Assembly: GCA_034438015.1 (NCBI GenBank) | Contig: DAOTTD010000230.1 | Span: forward strand, 1 to 64,000 | Direction of reading: 5' to 3' | DNA length: 64,000 bases | Source: JACDAE01 sp034438015 | GTDB lineage: Bacteria; Chloroflexota; Ktedonobacteria; Ktedonobacterales; Ktedonobacteraceae | Shown: in pieces, positions 26,880 to 36,005 of the stretch | Position numbering within the stretch: position 1 is the stretch's first letter | Layout of the letters: each line of letters opens with the position of its first letter | Notes under the pieces: generated by a model | Seen by the model: the letters and a program-made list of their open reading frames with translations, nothing else | Databases searched by the model: none | Told to the model about the DNA's origin: nothing | Made by a program: the position numbers and the translations under genes

Positions 26880-27347
26880 ATGACAGATGGAAGATGGGAA
26901 TTAGACGATCTACTGGACGCGCCAGAGGTAGCGGAGATATTGCACGTAAGTTCGAAGACAGTCAATCGTTTAATCGCGTATGGTCGTGGAGAACTGCCGG
27001 CTATAAAAGTTGGTCAGCGGTGGAAGGTGCGTAGGGGAGATCTGAAGGAGTATCTGCAAAAAAGAAGTGGAGCCAGTAGAAACCAGACGTTTGACCTTTC
27101 AGTCGAAGCGCAAAACGATACTAGTAAAGATAATATGTATAGTTTGGAGCTACAGAAGAAACGCCTGGAAGTAGCTGACGCGGCACTTGAGATAGCCACG
27201 AAGATGGTCAATAGTTTGCATCCTGATGGGGATAAGAAGAAGAAGGCAGAGCTTATTCGTATCGTGATGTCTGAACTGCTGGATACGGAAAATACTCAAA
27301 GCCTGGAGCTAATTGTCCAGAAGATTCCTCCAACTGGTCATCAGTAA
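26880..27347 (+). CDS. Excisionase-family (HTH_17) DNA-binding protein
   Basis: A 155-residue protein beginning with a MerR-like winged-helix of the excisionase type: LLDAPEVAEILHVSSKTVNR, then AIKVGQRWKVRRGDLKEYLQ. The C-terminal half is helical and charged (ALEIATKMVN, KKKKAELIRIVMSELL). The start at 26880 is chosen because GAGGGGG lies nine bases before it; a start six codons earlier lacks such a site. It ends 20 bases from the stop of the convergent methyltransferase. The upstream AT-rich region with a tandem repeat may be its own operator. No integrase is nearby. Confidence 0.82.
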   Translation: MTDGRWELDDLLDAPEVAEILHVSSKTVNRLIAYGRGELPAIKVGQRWKVRRGDLKEYLQKRSGASRNQTFDLSVEAQNDTSKDNMYSLELQKKRLEVADAALEIATKMVNSLHPDGDKKKKAELIRIVMSELLDTENTQSLELIVQKIPPTGHQ

Positions 27348-27367
27348 GTGGTATGAGTAGTAAAAAC

Positions 27368-28552
27368 TTAGAAATTCGTAATAATAAGATGCTTCACATT
27401 CCGGTCATTCCTATCCTGAAAGCTCACGAGATATTTCTTCTCAAAAATGCTGATGTTCAGGCCCGACCGATCGTACAGAGCGAGAATGGCGGGCGTATTT
27501 TTGATGACGAGCATAAATTGAGCCTGGCAATGGTGGATGAGATAGTGTGCGAGGCGCTCCTGGTCCCTCATCGTAAACTCGTTCTGAGCGTATGTGCTGA
27601 ACTCGCTATCGTAGGGCGGATCTAAAAAAATAAAATCGTTGGCCTGTGGTGAGTACTTGCGCAGAAACGCTGCGAAGTCCATATTTTCGATAACCGTATT
27701 GCTGAGATGTGACTGCAGTTCGTGCGAATGCATATACGCAACCTTGCGCGCGAGGTCTTTGCGATTGTAGGAGATCCCTCCATAAGGCACGTTGAACGCG
27801 CCCCGGCTGTTGTAGCGAAACATGGACGCGTACGCGTTCTCTCTGACAAAGAAGAAGATCGCCGCCGCCTGGGCAGGCGCTATCTCGTAAGCACCGATGT
27901 TATTGTGAAGGTGTCTGAGATGCATGTAGAACGCACTTTTTAAGGCGCTTTCGATATTCGCGCTTATGTCAGCGTCGGGCAGGCGCCACTTTTTGCGTTC
28001 TAACCTTTTCATACGCTGTGTTTTGCCGAGCAGATTCCTCTGCAGCTCGCGCATAAAGTTTTCGACGTGACGATTGAAAAAAGCCTCGAACGGACCCCTG
28101 AAGTCTTTTTCATGCTGGTAAACAAAGGCGAGAAGGCGCTCCATCATCTCCTGTAGCGAGTCTTCATCCAGGGAGTACGCTTTGTATATCGCGATCAGCT
28201 CCCTGGCTGTGCTATCCATAATTGCACTTATACGCTGCCAGCCGGCCAGCAAGATATCCAGGGCTTGAAAAAACTCGCTGTTCTGCTGTGCGATCATTGT
28301 GTACAGGTTGAAGAGTTCGGGCGATTTGTCGTTAATGAACTTTCTGCCTGCCTGCATCGAAAAGAATACTGCACCACCGCCAACGAAGGGCTCGTAGTAG
28401 TTCTCGAAAGGAGGGATTAAGGGGAGGATGTATTTCAGTTCTTGTTCTTTGCCTCCTGCCCACTTTAAGAAGGAGGTCAATTTAGCAACCTTTGGTCCCT
28501 GTATATCATCTAGTGCTGTGGTCCGTAAAGTCGCCTGTTCATGACTGAGCAT
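27368..28552 (-). CDS. D12-class N6-adenine DNA methyltransferase
   Basis: Methylates adenine in duplex DNA. Motifs of the Dam/D12 class are in order: FLKWAGGK (SAM region), EPFVGGGAVFF (motif I), FINDKSPELFNLY, and catalytic motif IV DPPYDSEFS. It has 394 residues from the ATG at 28552 (AAAGGTG upstream), longer than typical Dam (about 270-280) because of a helical insert around residues 110-210. No restriction endonuclease gene is adjacent, so it is an orphan methyltransferase, a relic, or part of a system split elsewhere. The recognition site cannot be read from the sequence. Confidence 0.9.
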   Translation of the reverse strand: MLSHEQATLRTTALDDIQGPKVAKLTSFLKWAGGKEQELKYILPLIPPFENYYEPFVGGGAVFFSMQAGRKFINDKSPELFNLYTMIAQQNSEFFQALDILLAGWQRISAIMDSTARELIAIYKAYSLDEDSLQEMMERLLAFVYQHEKDFRGPFEAFFNRHVENFMRELQRNLLGKTQRMKRLERKKWRLPDADISANIESALKSAFYMHLRHLHNNIGAYEIAPAQAAAIFFFVRENAYASMFRYNSRGAFNVPYGGISYNRKDLARKVAYMHSHELQSHLSNTVIENMDFAAFLRKYSPQANDFIFLDPPYDSEFSTYAQNEFTMRDQERLAHYLIHHCQAQFMLVIKNTPAILALYDRSGLNISIFEKKYLVSFQDRNDRNVKHLIITNF

Positions 28553-28613
28553 ATATCTTTGCACCTTTATTAGTTGATGTTTTCACTTTATCAACCCTGC
28601 AATGAAAAATCAA

Positions 28614-28769
28614 GTAACTCCTCAGGCCTCCTCGCCGCTACGCGGCTCGCCAGGTTTTGTATGTGTGCGGGAAAACGGCCCCAGGCCGTTTTCCCGCACA
28701 CATACAAAACCCCTTGCGAAGCGCCGGAGGCGCTGAGGAGTCTAAAAGAGGGTAAAGCTGAGTCGTTAC
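28614..28769. mobile_element. Family B palindromic MITE-like element, copy B2
   Basis: A 156-bp element in the reverse orientation to B1. Terminal repeats GTAACTCCTCAG (28614-28625) and CTGAGTCGTTAC (28758-28769) match at 10 of 12 positions. Inside are hairpin GCCGC-TAC-GCGGC (28634-28646), a perfect central palindrome with 28-base arms and a three-base loop (28653-28711), and hairpin AGCGCC-GGA-GGCGCT (28720-28734). The subterminal hairpins and the CTTGCGAAG-like spacer match B1, but the central palindrome shares no sequence with it. No flanking target duplication is visible. Confidence 0.8.
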
Positions 28770-28790
28770 CATTATCCTATCGTAGCAATA

Positions 28791-28861
28791 TACCAGCGAT
28801 ACATAAAAAGAAGCCAGGGAAGCAATGAGATTTCCTGGCTTCTTTTTATGTATCGCTGGTA
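28791..28861. repeat. Perfect 28-base inverted repeat (probable terminator)
   Basis: Arms 28791-28818 and 28834-28861 are exact complements (outer sequence TACCAGCGATACAT) around a 15-base loop. It lies 12 bases beyond the stop codon of the receiver-like gene and 21 bases from B2. The arm contains AAAAAG/CTTTTT, so it may terminate transcription from either side. Confidence 0.75.
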
Positions 28862-28873
28862 AGAATCAGCTCT

Positions 28874-30862
28874 TCATCCCTGCAGGCCCGTCTTCGCCTC
28901 ACGTAACTGCTCAGGCGTCAGTATTCTGAACAGGATGATGAGGCTTTCCAGATCGTATTCCAGCCCTATAGAATGTAGCTCCTGACGAATGCGACCGAGG
29001 GCGCTGATCTGCGGCGTCGTGACCAGGCCGTAGCTTACCAGGCTTGCCGCTAAAAGTTGGTCAGGGGTCAGTAATTTAAACATAAGTAATATTTCACCAA
29101 GCTGATAATTCAAATCCACGCCGCGCAACATACGCTGGATGTTCTGCGCAACCTCCAGGCGATTCTGTGGGACGAGATGACCGGCGAGGAGGACGCTGCC
29201 CAACGAACGCGTTGCGCGCCCTGTAAGCACCTGCGGCTGCACAGGCTGGGGCGGCTGTGTTACCGGCGGCATGGGCGGCAAACTTTGCATAATATCAAAC
29301 AATGCTGCATTATTGTGTGCCGGGTTGATCAGTTCTTTCTCAGGGATACGCTCTCTTTCAGGGATACGCTCTCTTTCAGGGATACGCTGTTCCTGCTCAG
29401 GGGTGTGCGAGAGTTTTTCCTGGTCCATAGCATCAGAAATATCGGGCTCGAAAGCATATGGCTCTTCTAGCGTTGTATCGAGTGGCTCCTCCTCGCGATA
29501 CCCCTCTTCCTCTAGTATAGACTCCATCTGCAAAGCGTCAAACGTCTCTTGTGAGGTTGCGGCCACAGGCTCGACGTGAGGAGGAGAAGCCGGCATGGGC
29601 GTCTGTGCTGGTGTGGAGATGGAGGCCAGTGGTGGCATCGCCTGCCCATAATTTGTGCGCGATAGCACATCGGGGCGCCTGCTCCCTTCCGAAGCCGTCT
29701 GTGAGCCTCCTACCCGCTCGATCGGTAGATCCTGAATGGGAGATGCGCGCAGCGGCTGCGTGCTGATCTTCCCGCTCACCTGGGCGGGTTGAGCAGCGGT
29801 CTGGGGCGCTACATAGTTCACTGGACCGCTCCCTATCGTCTGCTCGGTGCTCACCTGGGCGCGTGTAGGTGGTGCTACCGGTGGCACGTCATGCCGCTGA
29901 TAGGAGGGACCGGTCTCGTATTTGTTGGTTGTTGCCGTTGGATAGCTGGCCTGCGCCAGGCGCGACAACTGGGCCAGGCCGGATTCGTTGCTGCTCTCTG
30001 TGCCTGCCTGTCCATTGGCGAGACGCTGCAGAACGGTGAAGTCGTCCGCGCCGCCTGTCGTTGTTGGGACGTCTGGCACATTGTAAGCTGGCCGGCTCTC
30101 TGGTAACGCCGGAGCGGGTGGCTCTCCCTGTGGACTCCAGCTGCGCTGGTTGGGATAGAGAACGGCGCGAATCTTGTCTGTATACGATACAGACTTTGTG
30201 CTTGCCGTGTTGTTTGTCGTTGGCACTGTAGAAACGCTGCTTGCCCCATTGACTGGTGCCGTGGGTGCCGCTGACACGCTCGCCGCTTGCTGTGGGTAGG
30301 GCGCGGAGCCACTTCTTGGGGCGCTGTTGCCACTCGCTGGACCCTCTACCGCTGAGCGATAAGCTGTCCCGCTGGCGATGGGTGGAGCGCTGCGCGTCGT
30401 CGACGTGGGCGCCTGTTGTGGCGCGACTCTGGGCATACGTGGAAGCGTATTGGTCACTGAGCCTGCTCCTGGCACGCGCGCCCTTACCTCGTCAACCAGC
30501 CTCATCAGGCCAGGCATCCCATCGATCTCCATATCGGCCATCGTGTTCTGTGAGCGATCCTCAGGGTCTTGCGGACCATAGCCCGCGAGATTGAAGCAGT
30601 GGAACGTCAAGACATGAACCCCACGCCCCCTCCGCTGTGTATCTAGTGCTACCCAGAACTCGCGCCGTGCCGTAGCCGCCTGGGCCAGATCGACGAGCAC
30701 GATCCGTACAGGGTAGCGTGCAAGCGCATCGAATACCTCTACTGCTGTGCGTGCTGTGTGGCACTCGTAGCCCGCGAGCTGGAACTCGCTGGTGACGAGC
30801 GCCGTCAATTGTTGGTCGCGCTCAAAAAGAAGAATATGTGGACCACCAGTGCTGATGTTCAT
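28874..30862 (-). CDS. Receiver-like protein with disordered middle and conserved C-terminal domain
   Basis: 662 residues. The first 120 resemble a CheY-like receiver (HILLFERDQQLTALVTSEF, VRIVLVDLAQ), but the acidic phospho-acceptor pocket is altered and VDLAQ replaces a clear D-x-P, so phosphorylation is doubtful. Residues 130-520 are Pro/Ser/Thr/Gln-rich and probably disordered. They include a short tandem repeat IPERER (three copies near residue 505). The last 120 residues fold as paired helices with two related halves, each with an LxxLLTPxQL-like segment (FKLLTPDQLLAA and FRILTPEQLREA). Such helices occur in PilB/MshE N-terminal domains. Function is unknown. Confidence 0.75.
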   Translation of the reverse strand: MNISTGGPHILLFERDQQLTALVTSEFQLAGYECHTARTAVEVFDALARYPVRIVLVDLAQAATARREFWVALDTQRRGRGVHVLTFHCFNLAGYGPQDPEDRSQNTMADMEIDGMPGLMRLVDEVRARVPGAGSVTNTLPRMPRVAPQQAPTSTTRSAPPIASGTAYRSAVEGPASGNSAPRSGSAPYPQQAASVSAAPTAPVNGASSVSTVPTTNNTASTKSVSYTDKIRAVLYPNQRSWSPQGEPPAPALPESRPAYNVPDVPTTTGGADDFTVLQRLANGQAGTESSNESGLAQLSRLAQASYPTATTNKYETGPSYQRHDVPPVAPPTRAQVSTEQTIGSGPVNYVAPQTAAQPAQVSGKISTQPLRASPIQDLPIERVGGSQTASEGSRRPDVLSRTNYGQAMPPLASISTPAQTPMPASPPHVEPVAATSQETFDALQMESILEEEGYREEEPLDTTLEEPYAFEPDISDAMDQEKLSHTPEQEQRIPERERIPERERIPEKELINPAHNNAALFDIMQSLPPMPPVTQPPQPVQPQVLTGRATRSLGSVLLAGHLVPQNRLEVAQNIQRMLRGVDLNYQLGEILLMFKLLTPDQLLAASLVSYGLVTTPQISALGRIRQELHSIGLEYDLESLIILFRILTPEQLREAKTGLQG

Positions 30863-31174
30863 ACCCTCAAATACTCCGGTTATGCACGCTTCGAAGCTGG
30901 ATGAGTAGGGGGTGAGTTGTCACATTCGCATGATCCGACTTTCCCCGCTACGAAATCTCCTGGCGTACTCTGTTATTATTAATGCCCTCAAGAGGGCAAG
31001 AAATCACCTGTCAGTATAGCGGCTAGTATAGCACACATTCTCGTCAATCGGGCCATTACCATGACTATTGACGCATCCCCCCGTCCTATGGCACGTATAA
31101 TGGGGATGCGCTATATTTGCGCCGTAAGAGGTCCGATTGCGAATTTACGTACACGATCAGGAGTATGTTTGACT
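30863..31174. other. Divergent intergenic region
   Basis: About 310 bases between the receiver-like gene and the SAM hydroxide adenosyltransferase gene. No gene or strong structure was seen. In-frame codons upstream of 31175 lack family sequence, so this region mainly holds two divergent promoters. Confidence 0.4.
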
Positions 31175-32008
31175 ATGCAACTATCTGCATCTCCGTCTAA
31201 ACGGTCCGTTATCACTTTTTTGACAGATTTTGGCACCTCTGAGGGCTATGTAGGTGTGATGAAGGGCGTGGTGCTGAGCATTTTTGGGGATGTGCATCTG
31301 GTGGATATTACGCATGATGTCGCGCCACAACAGGTTGCGTCGGCGGCGTGGCAGCTATCTATAAGCTACCGCTATTTCCCACCGCAGACGATCCATGTCT
31401 GCGTGGTTGATCCGGGCGTGGGGAGCGCGCGCCAGCCGATCGCGCTGCATGCCGGGGACTGGTTCTTTGTGGGACCCGACAATGGCCTGTTTAGCTATGT
31501 ATTGGCGGAACAGCCTGTACACGAGGCGGTCGTGCTCTCAAATCCTACCTATCATCTGTCAGAAGTCAGTACGACGTTTCAGGGGCGCGATATCTTCTCG
31601 CCGGTCGCCGCCCATATCGCCAGCGGAGTTAGCCTCAGCGCCCTGGGGACACGTGTCGATCCTTCCACTTTGCAGCGCATCGACGCTGGACCGCCTGAGC
31701 GCCAGGGCGAGCAGATCAACGCCCGTGTCGTCCACGCCGATCACTTCGGCAATCTGATCAGCACTATCCCCTTCTCGCTCGTGCCTGATCTCTTTGCCAG
31801 TCCGCATGTATGCCTGGACTTTCCCGCCCAGGGCATTAGCGTCAGTGAGCGCAGGCGCTTCTTCTCCGCCGCGACGAATACAGGTGAGCCGTTTATCTAT
31901 GTCGACAGTTCGGGCTACATCGCCGTGGCAATACAGAATGGCAACGCTGCCAGGACGCTTGCTGTGGAAGATGGGGCCGCTATTACTTTTATCATCGCGA
32001 GCGAATAG
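31175..32008 (+). CDS. SAM hydroxide adenosyltransferase (DUF62)
   Basis: Hydrolyses S-adenosylmethionine to adenosine and methionine. The 277-residue protein shows the family motifs in order: TFLTDFGTSEGYVGVMKG, LVDITHDV, VVDPGVGS, GPDNGLFSY, FQGRDIFSPVAAHIA and, in the C-terminal domain, HADHFGNLIS. The start at 31175 has AGGAG about 11 bases upstream and leaves a normal N-terminus before TFLTDFG. It is monocistronic, and a long gene-free stretch follows. The physiological purpose of this enzyme family is not settled. Confidence 0.92.
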   Translation: MQLSASPSKRSVITFLTDFGTSEGYVGVMKGVVLSIFGDVHLVDITHDVAPQQVASAAWQLSISYRYFPPQTIHVCVVDPGVGSARQPIALHAGDWFFVGPDNGLFSYVLAEQPVHEAVVLSNPTYHLSEVSTTFQGRDIFSPVAAHIASGVSLSALGTRVDPSTLQRIDAGPPERQGEQINARVVHADHFGNLISTIPFSLVPDLFASPHVCLDFPAQGISVSERRRFFSAATNTGEPFIYVDSSGYIAVAIQNGNAARTLAVEDGAAITFIIASE

Positions 32009-32793
32009 GTCGTTGATCCCACTGGCAAAATAGAATTAATGTGCTACAATATTTAGCATTCCAGATACGCCGCCTTCGCAAAGAATGAGCGTACAGGAAT
32101 TTCAAACGTCGTGAGCGTTCACAGTTAAGTAAACAATGAAACAGAGGAGTACAGCCCAACCGTAAATAAGCAAAGAACCAGCATGAAACATGTTGATAGG
32201 CCCTTCCACGTTATGATATAAGGAAATCTATCTGCACTCTTTTCATAGAATAGGAAATGTGCTATAATGAGGGTATACCCAATGGTAGACCTGAAAAAGT
32301 GTTCGATTACCAGCAGTGTTTTAAGTTGTCGGAGCGACTCTTTTGCAACGCTTGTGTCGTTCGTCTCCTGCTCTATTATGAAGATAGAATGAGAAAGGAC
32401 AGATTGAAACACTGCAGGAGCATCATACAGATGCATCGTTCAGCGCATCGTTTCCAATCTAAGAGTTGGGCGCAGATCGCAGACAATCGAAATCGAAATA
32501 TCCTCCGTAATGTAGGAAAGGGCTGGTTCTCTCGCGTTGAATGTCGAGTAAGAAACTGGCCCTTTTGGTCTTATCGCATCTTCTTGATTGGATGGCGCTG
32601 GATAGATGGTGGCGGAGCAACCCTACAACGGCCTCGCATCATCTCATCCTGGCTCAATTCCGTAGCGCGTTTCCCTGACTGTCATACGCAGGTAAGTACA
32701 GTCCCAGTCCCGTAGTGTTGGATGTGCTACCCTGGAGAGGGTGAGTAATCGAGATAGTCCACACACTACTTTTCAACAGAGAGAGGGTGAACC
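32009..32793 (+). promoter_or_regulatory. Long leader of the prkA operon
   Basis: A 785-base stretch with no credible gene; the longest open frame (32257-32715) has no ribosome site or recognisable domain. A TATAAT lies at 32263-32268 with only a weak -35, a possible promoter leaving a leader of about 520 bases. A hairpin at 32517-32566 pairs AAAGGGC with GCCCTTT (extendable by wobble pairs) and ends in TTTT; it may be an attenuator. No known riboswitch class was recognised. Confidence 0.4.
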
Positions 32794-34689
32794 ATGGATC
32801 TGGTGAAGCGGTTGGAAGAATATCGAGACCGTGAGCGAGAACTCATGTGGGAAGGAACCTTTGCACAGTACTTCGAGATTGCGAGTAAGAAGCGAGAGGT
32901 TGGCCGGCTTTCCCACGAACGCATTTATCATATGATTATGGACGCGGGCACAGAGACATCCCGCTCGGGTGAACTTCATTACAATTTCTTCAGTCAGGAA
33001 ATCTTCGGCATCGAGAAGCCGCTCCAGCAGATCGTTGATTACTTCCATTCCGCAGCGCAGCGCCTGGAGGTACGTAAACGCGTCTTGTTGCTGATGGGCC
33101 CTGTCGGTGGTGGTAAGTCTACTATCGTCTACCTGCTTAAACGCGGTCTGGAGGCCTATAGCCGCTCTCCAGAAGGGGCGATCTACGCGATCAGAGATTG
33201 TCCGATGCACGAGGAGCCCCTCCATTTGATCCCCAACGAACTCCGCCCCGATGTCGAAAAGGAGTTCGGCCTGTATATCGAAGGCGATCTGTGTCCCCAC
33301 TGCCGCTACATGGTCGATAATCAGTATCGTGGCCGCATCGAAGAGGTGCCCGTCAAGCGCATCACCTTCAGCGAGAAGTATCGCATCGGCGTCGGAACGT
33401 TCACGCCGTCTGATCCGAAATCACAAGATATCAGCGAGCTAGTCGGTGGCATCGACCTCTCGACGATCGGCGAGGTCGGCGTGGAGAGCGATCCGCGCGC
33501 CTATCGCTTCGATGGCGAGTTGAATATCGCGAACCGTGGCATCATGGAATTCGTGGAGATGCTCAAAACAGATGAGAAGTTCCTGTACGTGCTGCTCACC
33601 CTCAGCCAGGAACAGAACATCAAGACCGGTCGCTTCAGCATGATCTATGCCGACGAGGTCGTTGTGAGCCATACCAACGAGCATGAGTACCAGGCATTCG
33701 TGGGCAATAAGAAGTCAGAGGCGCTGCAGGACCGCATTATCCTGGTGAAGGTCCCCTACAACCTGCGTGTCTCCGATGAGGTGAAGATCTACGAGAAGCT
33801 GCTCAGGCAGAGCGCGCTGCAGAACGTGCATATCGCTCCTTATACGCTGCGTATCGCGAGCATCTTTGCCATTCTGACACGCCTCGAAGCTTCGAAGAAG
33901 GCCGGTATGAGCCCGATGAAGAAGCTCAAGCTGTACGATGGCGAGGATATGGAGGACTTCAAGCAGAAGGACGTGCGCGAACTGCAAGATGAGGCGCAGC
34001 GTGAGGGCATGGACGGCATCTCTCCACGTTATGTCATTAACCAGCTCTCGAAGGCGCTTGTGAAGCAGAACGTGACCTGCATCAATCCGATCGATGCCCT
34101 GCGCGCCCTGCGCGATGGCCTGGATCAGCATACAAGCATCACACGTGATGAGCGCGATCGCTACCTGAACTTCATTAGCGAGGCCCGTAAGGAGTACGAC
34201 GAGATCTGCCGCAAGGAGGTGCAGCGCGCGTTCGTTTATTCCTATGAAGAGAATGCTCGTACCCTGCTCAATAACTACCTGGATAACGTCGAGGCGTACT
34301 GCAACAAGACCAAGTTGCGCGATCCCATTACCGACGAAGAAATGGAACCCGATGAGCACCTGATGCGCTCGATCGAGGAACAGATCAGTGTGAGCGAAAA
34401 TGCCAAGCGCTCCTTCCGCGAGGAGATTCTGATTCGCATCTCGTCGCTGGCTCGCAAGGGATTGACCTTCGACTATACCAGTCACGAGCGCCTGAAAGAG
34501 GCGATCGAGAAGAAATTGTTCGCCGATCTACGCGATGTGGTGAAGATTACGACTTCGACCCGCACGCCCGATAAAGACCAGTTGCGCAAGATCAATGAGG
34601 TAGTGAACCGCCTGATGACGGAACACGGCTACTGCCATGTGTGCGCAAACGAGATCCTTCGCTACACGGGCAGCCTCTTGAATCGCTAA
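32794..34689 (+). CDS. prkA: PrkA family serine protein kinase
   Basis: A 631-residue AAA-type protein of the PrkA/YeaG family, reported as a Ser protein kinase or ATP-dependent protease linked to sporulation and stress. The N-terminal ATPase core has a P-loop LMGPVGGGKST (about residues 100-110), LVGGIDLSTIGEVG, and the ANRGIMEFVEMLK and IIYADE-like blocks (FSMIYADEVVVSHTN). The C-terminal third is the PrkA-specific helical domain with YNLRVSDEVKIYEKLL and MEPDEHLMRSIEEQI. GAGAGAGGG precedes the ATG. It heads the three-gene operon with yhbH and spoVR, the conserved partner set. Confidence 0.96.
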   Translation: MDLVKRLEEYRDRERELMWEGTFAQYFEIASKKREVGRLSHERIYHMIMDAGTETSRSGELHYNFFSQEIFGIEKPLQQIVDYFHSAAQRLEVRKRVLLLMGPVGGGKSTIVYLLKRGLEAYSRSPEGAIYAIRDCPMHEEPLHLIPNELRPDVEKEFGLYIEGDLCPHCRYMVDNQYRGRIEEVPVKRITFSEKYRIGVGTFTPSDPKSQDISELVGGIDLSTIGEVGVESDPRAYRFDGELNIANRGIMEFVEMLKTDEKFLYVLLTLSQEQNIKTGRFSMIYADEVVVSHTNEHEYQAFVGNKKSEALQDRIILVKVPYNLRVSDEVKIYEKLLRQSALQNVHIAPYTLRIASIFAILTRLEASKKAGMSPMKKLKLYDGEDMEDFKQKDVRELQDEAQREGMDGISPRYVINQLSKALVKQNVTCINPIDALRALRDGLDQHTSITRDERDRYLNFISEARKEYDEICRKEVQRAFVYSYEENARTLLNNYLDNVEAYCNKTKLRDPITDEEMEPDEHLMRSIEEQISVSENAKRSFREEILIRISSLARKGLTFDYTSHERLKEAIEKKLFADLRDVVKITTSTRTPDKDQLRKINEVVNRLMTEHGYCHVCANEILRYTGSLLNR

Positions 34690-34710
34690 ATCTCTGCCCT
34701 GGGAAGATAG

Positions 34711-34761
34711 TAGGGGTACCCCTTGCGGGTACCCGTACCCCTCGTGGGTACCCTTGCCGGG
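34711..34761 (+). repeat. Intercistronic GGGTACCC palindrome cluster
   Basis: Three related palindromic units built on GGGTACC stand between prkA and yhbH, capable of several alternative GC-rich hairpins. They may stabilise the upstream mRNA or tune expression within the operon. Confidence 0.55.
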
Positions 34762-34847
34762 AACTTCTAACGGATATCCGCGTGAGGCCCGCCATCCTGC
34801 TACGCCCTCTTCCCGGCAGTATTCCCAATAGAGAAGGAGAGTGTGCC

Positions 34848-35990
34848 ATGTCTGTCTCCCAGCATGATTGGTCATTGCACCGCAAGGGGCAGATCGACCA
34901 GGAGCGCCACAAGGAGAAGATCCGTGAGGCGATCAAGAAAAATTTGGGCGATATAGTCAGCGAAGAGAGCATCATTCTCTCGGACGGCAAGAAGATGGTG
35001 CGCGTCCCCATTCGCTCCCTCGATGAATACAAGTTCCGCTACGATCCCGGTCGCCAGCAGCACGCGGGCCAGGGGAATGGCAAGAGCAAGGTCGGCGACG
35101 TGGTGGCCCAGGAGCCGCGCCCCGGCAAGGGCAAAAAAGGCGACGCCGGCAAGGACGCGGGCTACGACTACTACGAGGCCGAGATCACGATGGAGGAGCT
35201 GGCAGCCATGATCTTCGAGGATCTCGGTCTGCCCAACCTCGAACAGAAGCGTCAGCAAGAGATGCAGACCGATGCCGTGCGCTTCACCGATGTGCGCAAG
35301 AAGGGCCCCATGGCCAACCTGGATAAGAAGCGCACAATTATGGAAAATATGAAGCGAAACGCCGCGAAGGGCGAGGCAAAGTTCGCCGATATCAAGTCGG
35401 AGGATCTGCGATTTAAAGTGTGGGATCCAACGATTAAATATCAATCAAACGCCGTCGTTATAGCTATGATGGATGTTTCGGGGTCAATGGGTGAATTTGA
35501 GAAGTACATCGCGCGCAGCTTCTACTTCTGGATGGTACGCTTTTTGCGTACGAAGTACAACAATGTGCAGATCGTCTTCATCAGCCACCACACCGAGGCG
35601 AAAGAGGTTACGGAGGAGGAGTTCTTCCACAAGGGCGAGAGCGGCGGTACCCAGGTCTCGTCGGCTTACGAACTGGCTCTGCAGATCATCAAAGAGCGCT
35701 ACAACCCCGAAGACTGGAACATCTACCCCTTCCACTTCTCGGACGGCGACAACCTGCCGTGGGACAACGATCGCTGCGTGCAGCTCGTCAACAGGCTGAT
35801 GGAGCTCTGTAACATCTTTGGTTACGGCGAGATTCGCGAGGGCCACTATCGCTCGCCAAGTACGCTGATGTCGGCCTATAACAAGATTACCGACAAGAAG
35901 TTTACTGCCGTGACCATCTCAGATAAGAAAGAGGTCTATCCCGCACTGCGGAAGTTCTTTGCGCAGCGCGATCCTGTTCCTTCAAGGTAG
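34848..35990 (+). CDS. yhbH: YhbH/YeaH family (DUF444) von Willebrand A-like protein
   Basis: A 380-residue partner of PrkA. The start at 34848 follows AAGGAGAGTGTGCC. The N-terminal part is charged and flexible (RHKEKIREAIKKNL, then a Gly/Lys-rich linker PRPGKGKKGDAG); the C-terminal half is a VWA-like domain with the metal-site signature MMDVSGSMG (about residue 206) and SGGTQVSSAYELAL and FHFSDGDNLPWDN later on. The intact D-x-S-x-S motif suggests metal binding. It is the middle gene of the prkA operon, 158 bases after prkA and 15 bases before spoVR. Confidence 0.94.
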   Translation: MSVSQHDWSLHRKGQIDQERHKEKIREAIKKNLGDIVSEESIILSDGKKMVRVPIRSLDEYKFRYDPGRQQHAGQGNGKSKVGDVVAQEPRPGKGKKGDAGKDAGYDYYEAEITMEELAAMIFEDLGLPNLEQKRQQEMQTDAVRFTDVRKKGPMANLDKKRTIMENMKRNAAKGEAKFADIKSEDLRFKVWDPTIKYQSNAVVIAMMDVSGSMGEFEKYIARSFYFWMVRFLRTKYNNVQIVFISHHTEAKEVTEEEFFHKGESGGTQVSSAYELALQIIKERYNPEDWNIYPFHFSDGDNLPWDNDRCVQLVNRLMELCNIFGYGEIREGHYRSPSTLMSAYNKITDKKFTAVTISDKKEVYPALRKFFAQRDPVPSR

Positions 35991-36005
35991 TGTCAGGAGT
36001 GTCCT

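Noticed and set aside
29340..29400. Three tandem 18-21 base repeats that look like a short CRISPR-like array
   Set aside because: They are head to tail without spacers and encode the IPERER repeat of the receiver-like protein.
32257..32715. Open frame of 152 codons in the prkA leader
   Set aside because: No ribosome site, unusual Trp/Arg/Cys-rich composition, no recognisable domain.
34711..34761. Riboswitch between prkA and yhbH
   Set aside because: Only simple GGGTACCC palindromes; no conserved riboswitch core.
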